A stretch of DNA of 64,000 nt from Branchinecta lynchi (lineage: Eukaryota > Arthropoda > Branchiopoda > Anostraca > Branchinectidae): the NCBI GenBank assembly GCA_023053575.1, contig JAKZAP010000018.1:11222001-11286000 (forward strand), written 5' to 3'. The notes under the pieces were generated by a model, which was not told the origin of the DNA, made no database searches, and worked only from the letters and a program-made list of their open reading frames with translations. Of this stretch, positions 22,789-32,842 are shown piece by piece (position 1 is the stretch's first letter; every line of letters starts with the position of its first letter). Position numbers and translations under genes: made by a program.

Positions 22789-24096
22789 ATGGAAGATATC
22801 AAGTGTGAGAATGGCTTTGGACGAGGGCATCCAAGTGCTTTGCCAAGCCACGAACACTCAGGAATGATGGGCTCTCCGCAAACTGCTACTTCAAATATGA
22901 GCCCACCTACAAGTGTCGGACAGTCTCTCCCGCCTCAGCATTATTTCAGTGCGTACTCGTCCCATTTTGGACTTAACTATCCAGGATATTTTCAACAAAG
23001 CGGTCCCTACGGACCCCAGACCCACCATCACCTCCAAGCCCCTCAGCATTACGGGACCGACCTGACCCATCACCAGGGCATGCCCCACCATGACCAGGAA
23101 AGAGCAATGAGCTCAACCCCTGTGAGTGATTCCTCGCCAGAGCCACCTATGAACAGTCCCCAAGCTTGCCAGCAACCTAGCAATAACAATCAGCAAACGA
23201 ACGGCAATAAAACGAAGGCTCAACAAATAGACAGTAGAGTGAAACGCCCTATGAACGCGTTTATGGTATGGTCCCGTGGACAAAGACGTAAAATGGCTCA
23301 AGAGAATCCGAAAATGCACAATTCCGAAATTTCGAAACGACTTGGAGCAGAATGGAAACTACTGAGTGAAACCGAAAAGAGACCTTTCATTGATGAAGCG
23401 AAACGGCTCCGTGCTGTACACATGAAAGAACATCCGGACTATAAGTACCGACCCAGGAGGAAGACGAAGACCCTGATGAAGAAAGATCGTTATCCCCTGG
23501 GTGCTGGGCTTATGCCCCAAGATTCTGTGAAGTGTCAGTCACAGGCTATCTCAAGGGACTTATACAGCATGTCAAATGGTTATCTGATGAACGGGTATAA
23601 TTATGATCCTACTGTTTACCAGCAGCACATGACATACAATCAACATGTAGCTGCCAACGGAGGCTCCCTCTATGCCCGTTATGATATGAGTAATGGGCAC
23701 TCCCCAAGCATGACCCCGGTCGGGGCCCCGTCGCCCAATCAGTATTCAGCTCCGGGCTACCCAGTCTATTCCAACACCAATTCTCCATATTCGCTTCAAA
23801 CTGCGCTTGGAGCGCCATCTGTTGGTAGCACGGGTTCATCCCACAGCCCCGTTAGTGTCAAATCTGAAACCCCCACCCCAACCGGACATAACCCGGGGTC
23901 GAGAAACGGCGGGGAGAGCCAGAGTTCTTTAAAGCGTGAATATCAGCCGCCGGCGACCGACCTAAGACACATGATCTCTATGTACTTGCCACCTGGCGGC
24001 GACCCGAACGGGATCCAGCATCAAATCGCCCATGGCCACTACCACCCGTCGCCAGAACAAATGTCCCAAGAAAAGTACATGTCTTATGAAAAATGA
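22789..24096 (+). CDS. SoxB1: SoxB1-type HMG-box transcription factor (Sox1/2/3-like), single exon
   Basis: A 435-residue protein in one uninterrupted frame, as is usual for SoxB genes. The start has A at -3 and G at +4, and an in-frame TGA lies at 22759-22761, so no longer N-terminus is possible without splicing. Residues 1-149 are rich in Gln, His, Pro and Ser. The HMG box spans about residues 150-225 and opens [20 protein letters not shown]; it includes [16 protein letters not shown] and ends [12 protein letters not shown]. This domain bends DNA at AACAAT-type sites in the nucleus. The KTKTLMKKD stretch that follows is the group B region. Two C-terminal features point to B1 rather than B2: VKSE around Lys358, a sumoylation-type motif as in Sox2, and [10 protein letters not shown] at 395-404, matching the conserved Sox1/2/3 tail. 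In animals SoxB1 proteins maintain neural and ectodermal progenitors; that role here is inferred from the family. No frameshift or missing residue is evident. Confidence 0.97.
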   Translation: MEDIKCENGFGRGHPSALPSHEHSGMMGSPQTATSNMSPPTSVGQSLPPQHYFSAYSSHFGLNYPGYFQQSGPYGPQTHHHLQAPQHYGTDLTHHQGMPHHDQERAMSSTPVSDSSPEPPMNSPQACQQPSNNNQQTNGNKTKAQQIDSRVKRPMNAFMVWSRGQRRKMAQENPKMHNSEISKRLGAEWKLLSETEKRPFIDEAKRLRAVHMKEHPDYKYRPRRKTKTLMKKDRYPLGAGLMPQDSVKCQSQAISRDLYSMSNGYLMNGYNYDPTVYQQHMTYNQHVAANGGSLYARYDMSNGHSPSMTPVGAPSPNQYSAPGYPVYSNTNSPYSLQTALGAPSVGSTGSSHSPVSVKSETPTPTGHNPGSRNGGESQSSLKREYQPPATDLRHMISMYLPPGGDPNGIQHQIAHGHYHPSPEQMSQEKYMSYEK

Positions 24097-24325
24097 CGGA
24101 TAAGGCGATTATTGTGATGAAGTGCCAAAAATAACACTGTAAGTACGCTATTTTCTACCAGTGGTCCTTGCGGAGAAATTGCGACCGAAGAAGAAATAAT
24201 CGTGACTACTTACTGTTTGTCCGTTGCGTTTTTCATTCCTTGTAAATTTGTGTAAAGGCTGTATTTTCCAATCATGTTAAGTCTGGTTAAACACTACGGA
24301 ACAATTGTTAAAATGCGTAAGATGT

Positions 24326-24331
24326 AATAAA
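24326..24331 (+). terminator. AATAAA polyadenylation signal of SoxB1
   Basis: The first canonical AATAAA after the stop codon, about 230 bp downstream, followed by T-rich sequence (GTTGTCAATTTTAATCTGTT). It implies a short 3' UTR of roughly 250 bases. Longer transcripts using later signals cannot be ruled out. Confidence 0.6.
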
Positions 24332-24667
24332 AAGTTGTCAATTTTAATCTGTTCAAATAACACCATCTAGGCGTGTTTTATCGAGAGGCTGACGATCAGA
24401 TTTTTCCGGCCGGACTTCCTGCACTTACCTTATAAAGTCGAAAAAAATCTCAGCTTTTCTGCACGGAATTGATGATGGTTTGAAACTCCTGGAAATGGTT
24501 TCAGACCGCGACCGCTTGAACCTGGTCGTCTGCCCTATCCAGTTAGAACATTTTTGGAGATTAGGTTCGCTGTAGCATATTCTCAGATCCATGTCCTGAA
24601 GTTTGGAATAGGCTGTATTCATTGTTCTGTCCACGGCTTTTTTGTAACAACAAAGCACTCCAAGCAA

Positions 24668-25019
24668 CAGGGGCGTCACGACTGGGGGGGGGGAGGGGGA
24701 ACGTCCTCCCCCAAAGCTGTCCGCCAGTCGGTAAAAAACAACCGTCGGCGCGGGGCGCCGCGATTTTTCATCAAAACAGTTGATTTTTTTTCATTAAAAC
24801 AGTCGTTTTTTCTGAAAATTCGTCAATTTTTCGTCAAAATAGTAGGTTTTTCTGAAAATCAGCGGATTTTTCTGGAAATCAGTCGATTTTTTTTCAAAAA
24901 TGTCATTTTTGTTGTTGAAAATTGTCTTTTTTCTGAAGAAAAAGTCGGTAAAAATTACCAGCTAGTCGGTAAATGCCTCGTCCCCCCAAAAAAAAACATT
25001 TTGGCTAGTAACGCCTCTG
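24668..25019 (+). mobile_element. Family J hAT-like MITE, copy J1
   Basis: Ends CAGGGGCGTCACG and GTAACGCCTCTG are flanked on both sides by the identical 8-mer CCAAGCAA, a perfect target duplication. The interior is an irregular array of (C)AGT-GATTTTTCTGAAAA-like units plus CCAGTCGGTAAA near each end. The 173-codon ORF through it is low-complexity (Phe- and Lys-rich) and not a gene. It is the nearest insertion downstream of SoxB1, about 570 bp past the stop. Confidence 0.9.
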
Positions 25020-25708
25020 CCAAGCAATACAGGTCACAGTTATGGAAAAAAAAAAATCAGCAGTTGTGTCTGTAAGTAAAAACACCAGGTCTTTCGAAGT
25101 GAATTGGATAAATCTAGTCACCTTAAATAGGCTTAATGTGATCAAGGGACAATCAATATGGGTGCCGAATGTTATCAGAACGTAAAATATCCGGTCTGCT
25201 TTATTAGTATCACTGCTGATAATTTACGTGACGTAGTTACAACGAAGTAGAAGATATACAGTTATACAACAGTAGCCTAGAGCAAAATAAGCGTTATAAA
25301 CAAATGGTTTTATAATATACAGTTTTACAGTTTACTATATATTTCGACTTTCAGATCACCGTTTCATTTCCTTCGTATTAATTTTCTTACTGCGTAAAGT
25401 AATTTGATATACTCTCAGTTCCCAGGTATTGCACTTCAAGTAACTAGCCGTTTAATAACTAATTGTTCCACATTCCCTTTTTCAAAAACTTTTGTGGTTA
25501 ACCAGTTTCAACTGATAACATCCTCGAGTTTTTCAGAAAGTATATACATAAGTTAGTTGCCATTCAGGATGGTTCGAAGTGAGGTCAGAAAATATAGACG
25601 CACATTTCCGTCGGCAAAAATATTTGCAACTGAAAAGCGACATACATAAACGACGAAGAAGGTAGGCAGTGATCCCGATTCAAATGTGAAAAAGCAATTA
25701 CTGGAAGT
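25020..25708. other. Unassigned non-coding DNA
   Basis: AT-rich and repeat-poor, immediately beyond the first transposon downstream of SoxB1. No ORF or motif supports a gene. Confidence 0.4.
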
Positions 25709-25709
25709 C

Positions 25710-25909
25710 AAGGCCGTATCCAGGAGGGGGGGTAGGGGGTTGAACCCCCCCCCCCCCGAAACATACAAAAATGATAATTTTTATAGGGGTTTCCCTCTGA
25801 TCTATGTCTTTTTTGTACTTTTTCGTCCGACCCGCAGGCGACCCCCCCCCCCCAAAAAAAAAAAAGGCATCCCCCCCCCCCCCGAAATAAATTCCTGGAT
25901 ACGGGCCTG
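25710..25909 (+). mobile_element. Family A hAT-like MITE, copy A2
   Basis: CAAGGCCGTATCCAGG and CCTGGATACGGGCCTG ends. Flanks CTGGAAGT and CTGGAATT are an 8-bp duplication with one mismatch. It contains C13-C14 tracts, an A11-A13 run, and the core GAAACATACAAAAATGATAA with TTTCCCTCTGATCTATGTC. Confidence 0.9.
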
Positions 25910-27010
25910 CTGGAATTCTTTAATTGCTAATGAAGGATTGACAATATCATCAACTAGATGCTCTTGACTGGTAAGTTGATTCCAGTATACCGCATTTTTG
26001 TTTATTTATTTGTTTATTTATGACACTTCAGATGCCGAAGACGATATCATCGAGTTCTTGTAGGCTGACTCGGTACCCCTCCTAGATTCGTGATTTGTGG
26101 GATCCACCCACAGGTGAGCACATACCAGCCAATGTAATGTATGAATTCCCGAACGGAAGCTTCGACTCAGTCCAGAAGAATTACAGTAAACATGGTGAAA
26201 ACGCTTGTTTATTGAGCCAGGAGGCCATACAAGATTTTATACACTTTTCACTTTACAAATAAACTATTACACCTCTAGAATACTATGCTACGTAATCTAA
26301 GCTAAACTTTCATTCCTGAGACTGAATCCTTTAGTCATATATTTAAAAATATCAGGATTCGACAACTTTACTAAAAAAAATTCATTCCGGCTTTACGACC
26401 GGTTACAAACAAAGTACGTACGTGCTTGAAAAACGCAACCAGTACACATTACTACCATATGCTAATCAAACCTTCACTAAAATAAACTAAAAATTAATTA
26501 ATCAACTTGTCCTCTCTCGTCTTCCAAAGTCTCCACTCACCAACTACCCTCAAGGAGATGTTTCTTTAACCGATTTTTAAATTGCGGTACACTTTACGAT
26601 ATGCATCTACGATACATTTGGGGTTCGTAGATTTCAGGATACGGGGAAGCGATACCGACGCACCCCCAACAAATGCTACTCTCAAATGCGAAAGCTCTTC
26701 GCACAAGAGGAAGTGTATAAAGTATATGAGCCGCGTTCAAATCTTAGTCCTCTACAATTTACTAAAATTGTTAATAGCCTTTTTCTTCACGAATAATAAC
26801 GTCATTGCTGACGGAACAATTCTTTTCGTAGAGCGAATCGAACGACAATAGACGAACTGTTTTCATTCCGCTCACAATTCGTCGACTGAAATCCCGGAAA
26901 GGAAAAAATTTCGTAGAGAATTTGGCATACTTTCCGACACAACCGTCGGATATCTTCGACTACGACTACAACTTCTAATAAAACAGCGCTATACCGTAGT
27001 TAAAGGGCTG
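25910..27010. other. Unassigned DNA, possible LTR remnant
   Basis: No gene. A (TTTA)n patch lies at about 25997-26018. Around 26190-26260, GAAAACGCTTGTTTATTGAG followed by TACAAGATTTTATACAC looks like the U3/R part of an LTR read in antisense, but no paired LTR is in the window. The 89-codon ORF at 26582 has no recognised motif. Confidence 0.3.
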
Positions 27011-27306
27011 CACTGTCGGAAGTTTCATAACAGATAACACGAGGATGCGCAGTTTCAACAGATAACACTTCGGATCTTATCTGTTCTGTTTCAAAATGTT
27101 ATGCATGATAAGCGTTACCATCAGGAAGAACTGAAAAACCGCCAAAAAGTATCTGCTGAGTTTTCCGACATAATGACGATAAGGAATAAAGTCAGTTTTT
27201 TTGGCTCTTCCTGACAAAGCTAGTTATGCACAACAGTCCATGCATGACGTTTTCAAACACAGCAGATAACATCCTCGTGTTATCTGTTATGAAACTTCTG
27301 ACAGTG
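27011..27306. mobile_element. Family E MITE, copy E1
   Basis: Long terminal inverted repeats of about 36 bp: CACTGTCGGAAGTTTCATAA followed by CAGATAACACGAGGATG, mirrored by CATCCTCGTGTTATCTG and TTATGAAACTTCTGACAGTG. Flanking dinucleotides are TG on both sides, compatible with a decayed TA duplication. The interior has GTTATGCATGATAAGCG and ACCATCAGGAAGAACTGAAA. No coding capacity. Confidence 0.85.
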
Positions 27307-28707
27307 TGGTTAACTGTGGTTGTCGACAGTTACACATGATTGTTACTGAATAGAATCCGACTATGATTTGGGCAAGTATCATTCTAGAAAATTTGGTATT
27401 TTTCTTTTTTGCAACTCAGTAGTTATTTGGAAAACTTTTTGGTCATCCGAGGGGATTATTAACAAGATGAAGTAAGCAATTCTCTGTCAGATTTCTGGAT
27501 GTTCTCACCCCAATTATGAGAGAATTCCGACCGGATTCTTGTCGCATTCCTTCCCGTCCCAATTTGCACTCCTATCAACAATTCTATCAAATTATGAATC
27601 TCTGAATGGTTGATGATTGGCGCTATTCATACAATTATGGGAGAAGAATAGGCTGTTTACGTATGTTGAAGTGAAGCATTTTTTGACCCCCTGTAGCTCG
27701 ACGGGGGCCCCCTTTCCGACCCCACAGCGGCACGGCAAATCACAGCATGTAGCGAGCGACTCAAGATAAAATCAGATGGTTAGCCCCCATAGTAAAAAGA
27801 TAGGGAATCGCGTTTGTTGGCAGGTCGGATTGGGGTATGAATAGATAATTGGACCGAAGTGCGGTTAAACATAAATGTATGTTAGCATTGGTGTCACAAG
27901 TGTGGTACCACACGCGAAGTCTGTAGCATTTAACACTTTTTTTTTTAAAATCCGTGCTTGAACCATCTTTTGTAAAGATGTGGTTATTAGATTTGGTTTT
28001 ATGATGATGTTCGGAGTTTAACTAGAAAGGCAACTCATTTTAAAACTGACATTTGAATACACCAAAATAATTCGACTCAGTTAATGGATTTGTATTTTTT
28101 TTCACTCGGGGCTCTAGTAGTAACGTTCAGAGTTTGCGCTGCTTCACCACAACCCAAAATTCACCCAGACACGGCATATTTGAATTTCAACAAAACCCTG
28201 CATTTCCATTTGTTACCGACGCTTGATTTCTTTTTGTTTGATAAATGTTTCAATCATATAGTGACATCACATAGATGTACCACAAATCCGAAAGAATAAG
28301 TTCATTCGATGAAATCGATTATCTGTGGATAGCGGAGGAACGAAGTCACGTATTTTTATCGAGTATTCAGGCCTATTTAGGTAAATAAGTGAAGTGTAAC
28401 TAGACTGTTTGACTTCGGTCCTATTTGGTTAAACTTTAAGCAAGCCGATCTTCTTAGAGTAATGCTTGATTCCAGAACAAGGTTGCTATCGACTTCCACG
28501 GTATCTTAAAAAGCAGAGTCAAAAATCGTCTGTAGAGTAGCATGTATGTATGCATATTCTTTAGAACTCGTTATATTCAAACTGAATAAGAACGGAGTAA
28601 ATGAAAGAACAAGAAAATAAAGAGTAACAGGGTGGAAAGACAATTACCGATCAATGACAAATTAAATACAGCACTAAAAATGAAGAAAGACGCAAAGGGC
28701 TAGTTAT
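27307..28707. other. Unassigned non-coding DNA
   Basis: No match to the defined repeats. A 71-codon ORF at 28084 starts with a signal-peptide-like MDLYFFSLGALVVTFRVCAA but has no recognisable mature domain, in-frame continuation or splice evidence, so I do not call it. Confidence 0.35.
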
Positions 28708-29080
28708 ATTTGACGGAGCAAAACGGGTAAGTCAGCTACATTTTATTAGAGCTATATTTCGGCCCTTCTTGGCAAGGGTCCTCTTCAGGCTCAAGCTGGA
28801 AATGAACTTTGGAAAAACAATTAAAGATACTTCCTTAAATATCTAATTTTGTGAACTTCTGATCGAAAATTGGTTGGAGTTAAAGCTGGTGTTGTGATTT
28901 CATTCTGGCAACGGCTGCTGTTTTCGCTGTTCGAATGGGTCGTCGAAAGGGTAGAGATTCTTTTGCATTTTGATTCTGGAGACAACTGTCTCTTCTTCTT
29001 TCCAGCTAAGATGGATACTTGTCGGCGGCATGTGTGGGCTATTTGAAGTTCCGTACTTTGGTGATAAATATTCCTTCACC
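28708..29080 (-). repeat. Family L element, longer form, second copy
   Basis: Same order as 12772-13080: antisense arm (GGAGCAAAACGGGTAAGTCA, GAGCTATATTTCGGCCC, AAGGGTCCTCTTCAGGC), then ATTGGTTGGAGTTAAAGCTG, GATTTCATTCTGGCAACGG and GTCGAAAGGGTAGAGATTC. It continues into CTTCACCCAAGCTGATTGC. Confidence 0.7.
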
Positions 29081-29095
29081 CAAGCTGATTGCGAA

Positions 29096-29388
29096 TCACA
29101 TTTGACGGAGCAAAACGGATGAGTCAGCTACATTTTATTAGAGCTATTTCGGCCCTTCTCGGCAAGGGTCCTCTTCAGGCTCAAGCCGCTCAAGAATCTC
29201 TACAGAAGAATCTCTACCTTTTCGACGACCCATTCGAACAGCAAACACAGCAGCCGTTTCCAGAATGAAAGAGCCTGAAGAGGACCCTTGCCAAGAAGGG
29301 CCGAAATATAGCTCTTATAAAATGTAGCTGACTTATCCGTTTTGCTCCGTCAAATATGATTCGCAATCAGCTTGGGCTGAAGGAATAT
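29096..29388. repeat. Family L foldback pair
   Basis: A left antisense arm (29096-29190) and a right sense arm (29268-29388) flank about 75 bp. Together they could fold into one long hairpin. The right arm ends GATTCGCAATCAGCTTGGGC and TGAAGGAATATTTAA and touches family F directly. Confidence 0.75.
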
Positions 29389-29736
29389 TTAAGGGCGAGT
29401 TAATCAGTGGTCATCCACTGGGTACAAAGTATTGGTAACCACGGTTATGCAGCAGTCCTTTTCCTGTGTAAAGTATCATCAAGAAAATACTGAAGGTCAC
29501 ACTTTCATAGCGTAAGTCGCAGTGGATATCGTTTCTGTGGTGGATATCCAGTTCTTTGAAACTCAGCTTGGTTTCTGACTTGCCGAAATCGTTTCCACTC
29601 GCAAAATGGATTTTCTTTCCAGATGCTGGCGGAAAGAAGTGGAGCTCTGGAAACCGAAACAGCTTTTAGCCGAAGTCGCAAAAACGGCAGGCATATAAGC
29701 TCGCGGAGCTTTGCAGACCGCCTGAATCGCCCTTAA
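29389..29736. mobile_element. Family F TTAA MITE
   Basis: TTAAGGGCGA at the left and TCGCCCTTAA at the right give a 10-bp inverted repeat with TTAA at both boundaries, consistent with piggyBac-type insertion. It interrupts or abuts the L arm. The interior is single copy in this window, so classification rests on the ends alone. Confidence 0.7.
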
Positions 29737-29977
29737 TTTTGTATATGGCCTGTTGTCTTTGTAAGTAGGCCTACTCTACGATGTATCTGTACATATTTTA
29801 CGGCAATGAACCCACAGACTCGCAGTCGACTTGTCTTGCCAATATCTTTACTCATATGTTGAGTCAAGAGAAATGATCAGGGGCAGTTTTGAAGGCACTG
29901 TGAGACAATCGCGAGGTTTATCTTTATCTATCCGTCTTGAAGTTTATAAATCTTGAACTTTAAAGTCAGCTGATATT

Positions 29978-31107
29978 TGGGATCCCAAAAGTAAGTCAAC
30001 TCTCGAAGGGATTGAGATATTTTGATGAAACTTGGTGGGAGGATCCTTTGGGTCAAAGTACAGGTCAAGTTCGAAGATGGGCTCTGCAGACATATATTTG
30101 AGGGTGGGGGAGGGGTTTCAAATTAAGGTACAAACAAAATATTTTTGAAAGCTATTGAGATAGTGATTATGAAGTAAGAAGACATGTTGAGCACGATGGT
30201 GAAAACCATTTTCTTGTCGGACAAGTAGTTCGTCCGGAATCCGGCAGAAACTGGAAAGTTCATTTGAAGTTGATTAAATGTTTGATTTGGGGGTAAGAAG
30301 ACATGCTGAACACGATAAAGAAAACCATTATCTCGCTGGACATGTAGTTCGTCCGGAATCCGGGAAAAACCGGAAAGTTGGTTATAAGAAAAAGTTTCAT
30401 TTGAAGTTGATTAAATGTTTGATTTAGGGGTAAGAAGACATGCTGAGCATGATCGGGAAAATCATTTTCTCGCCGGACAAGTAGTTCGTCCGGAATCCGG
30501 CAAAAACCGGAAAGCTTGTTAAAAGTAAAAGTATTATTTGAAGTTGGTTAAATGTTTGATTTAGGGGTAAGAAGACATACTCAACAGATGGTGAAAACCA
30601 TTTTCTCGCCGGACAACTAGTTCGCGTGGAACCGGGCCAAAACCAGAAAATATATTAAAAGCAAAAGTTTTATCTGAAGTTGATTAGATGATAGATTTAG
30701 GGGTAAGAAGAGACGCTGAGTCTGTATATGACAATCATTTTCACCCGGACGTATAATTAGTCCGGAATCCGGTTGTACCTGCATTTTTTGTAAGTCAAAG
30801 TTTTATTTAAAGTTGATTAGATGTTCTTTATAAGGATAAGGAGATACGCTGGACTCGTTTCTGCATTTTCTTTTTTTGCTGGACTAGTAGTTCGCTCGGA
30901 ATTCGGGCAAAACCGCAAATTTGGCAGAAGTAAAGCAGGAAGTTTCGGTCAGTATCGTCAAAATAGATATGGCTTATAGAGGTATAGATAGATAGATAGA
31001 TATAATGTCTGAACTCGGTTTTCTCTGATGATTAGCCTTGCGAAGACTGGATCTGGCGAAGACAAGACCCAATTGTTTGGATCAAATCTCAGATTTTTAG
31101 GATCCCA
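29978..31107 (+). repeat. Family B element, copy 3
   Basis: Same ends as copy 1: TTGGGATCCCAAAA left and TTAGGATCCCATCG right. It has six diverged ~135-bp units (GACATGCTGAACACGATAAA, GACATGCTGAGCATGATCGG and others) and the same distal module (ATAGAGGTATAGATAG, GTCTGAACTCGGT). It lacks the CCGTCCGTCTG run seen in copy 1. Copy-to-copy similarity is high enough to align by eye, so the family is fairly young. Confidence 0.85.
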
Positions 31108-31270
31108 TCGACACCTTTGGTCTTGTTGTTCAAGACATTATTGCAGACATTTTAGAAGTATACTATACAAGGACGGAGCAAGTTTCTTATATTGCATTGA
31201 ACTGCAGTTAGGATCTTAATACAGGCGGCTTGTCTATAAAGAAAATGTATTACTTGTGACAACCGAGATT

Positions 31271-31456
31271 CCAGGGTTGGTCACCAAGAACCAGGGTGTA
31301 CGAGTTACTTTCAGGATACTTTGGGTTACAATGGGTTACTTTGGGATACATTGCATTGGGTTGTATTGGGTTACATTAGGTTACATTGGGTTACTTTGAG
31401 ATACTTTTGGGTTACTTTCCAGGGTGTACGAAGTTACTTTTGGTGACCAACCCTGG
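31271..31456 (-). mobile_element. Family D hAT-like MITE, copy D2
   Basis: Same perfect termini as D1, CCAGGGTTGGTCACCAA and its reverse complement. Flanks CCGAGATT and CCAAGATT are an 8-bp duplication with one mismatch. The interior is the TTGGGTTACATTGGGTTACT-type tandem array, longer than in D1 by a few units and inverted relative to it. Confidence 0.9.
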
Positions 31457-31630
31457 CCAAGATTTTCGTCCTGTTTACAACTGACTTGCGAGAAATATAG
31501 AGGTCACAGGGACAGGTACCTAGACAGTTGTGGTACAAATATTTTGGACTCAGATCGCTGTTAGGCTAATTAGATTGGTTTGTTTTGTGAATGTCAGATT
31601 TTCTTAGAAGCTTAGTTTCACCAATTATTA

Positions 31631-31986
31631 CACTGTCAGGAGTTTCATAACAGATAACACAAGGATGCGCGGTTTCAACAGATAATGCGTAACAGATAAC
31701 ACTTCGGATGTTATCTTTTGTGTTTCAAAGTTTTATGCATAATAAGTATTACCATCAGGAAGAACCGCTAAACCGCCCAAAAGTATCTGCTGACTTCTCC
31801 GACATCATGACGAAAAAGGATAAAGTCAGTGGATGGTTTTTTGGCTCTTCCTAACAAAGCATGTTAATAAAACTTCATGCATAACGTTTTCAAACACAAC
31901 AGACAAAATATCAAGTGTTATCTGCTACGCATTGCCTGTTGAGACTGCGCATCCTAGTGTTCTCTGTTATGAAACTTCTGTCAGTG
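31631..31986. mobile_element. Family E MITE, copy E2
   Basis: CACTGTCAGGAGTTTCATAA and TTATGAAACTTCTGTCAGTG ends are flanked by TA on both sides. It is larger than E1 because an extra GCGTAACAGATAACAC-type segment extends the inverted repeats. The interior is collinear with E1 (ACCATCAGGAAGAACCGCTA, GGCTCTTCCTAACAAAGC). Confidence 0.85.
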
Positions 31987-32160
31987 TAAATAAGCCTAAC
32001 GGCGAACAAATTCCACCAGCTTTTTCGAATAAGGAAAGTTTAGTTGATACATGTATATTTCATTTCAAATCTTGCTTGTCTATTTTCTATAGTCAAAGTA
32101 CGTCAAAGAAATACAAAGAAAAGTTTGGTTTGCTAAATTACGAAAAAGGGGCCACGATTG

Positions 32161-32362
32161 CAAGGCCGTATCCAGGGGGGGGTGGGTTGGGGGTTGACCC
32201 CCCCCCCCCCCCCCCGAAAAATACAAAAATCATCATTTGTATAGACTTTTCTCTCTGATCTATGTGTTTTTTTTTTACTTTTGTCCGACCAGCAGGCAAA
32301 AAAAAACCCGAAAAGCAACCCCCCCTCCCCCCCCCCGAAATAAATTCCTGGATACGGGCCTG
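32161..32362 (+). mobile_element. Family A hAT-like MITE, copy A3
   Basis: CAAGGCCGTATCCAGG and CCTGGATACGGGCCTG with flanks CACGATTG and CACGACTG (7 of 8). It holds C17 and C8 tracts. A (CAGGCAAAAAAAAACC) insertion-like segment sits before the last C tract. Confidence 0.9.
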
Positions 32363-32842
32363 CACGACTGTCTTAACGGCCTATAGAGACCCTGAATCTA
32401 TCCAGAAACAGTCCATCCTTTCTCCTTTCGTGCCGTCTACTTTCACATTCACTTAAGAACCACCCAGCCATCCTCTCCATTTCTATTCGACCGAAAGATC
32501 TTAGCCCATCGATTGAATTATTTATAGTTGATTTTTCTGATTATAGTTGATATTTAATACCAACAGCCGCCGGTATTAAATACCGAAGTTCCTTTCAAGA
32601 CCATCGTCAACTATGCTAACTCTACATGTCCGACACTCATACTTGTAATGATTAATAATCTATGTCCCTGCAGGACGTAGTTATCAGTAAAAGAAAACAA
32701 ACAACAAGTAAAAAGTGTATATCCATTCAACAGATAGAATATGATACATTTCCACAAAACCCCTAAGGCCTAAAAAAATAGTGGTAACAACGGTCTGAAT
32801 AAATATAATAAACAACATAAAAAAATTAGAATGACTAAATCG
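32363..32842. other. Unassigned non-coding DNA
   Basis: Contains the near-palindrome TATTTAATACCAACAGCC / GCCGGTATTAAATACC at 32549-32583. No gene seen. Confidence 0.4.

Noticed and set aside
24554..25075. 173-codon ORF rich in Phe, Lys and Ser
   Set aside because: It lies across the family J MITE and its GATTTTTCTGAAAA array. Low complexity, no domain.
31300..31440. TTGGGT/TTAGGT units looking like telomeric repeats
   Set aside because: They are the 10-bp tandem interior of family D, bounded by its TIRs, not TTAGGG arrays.
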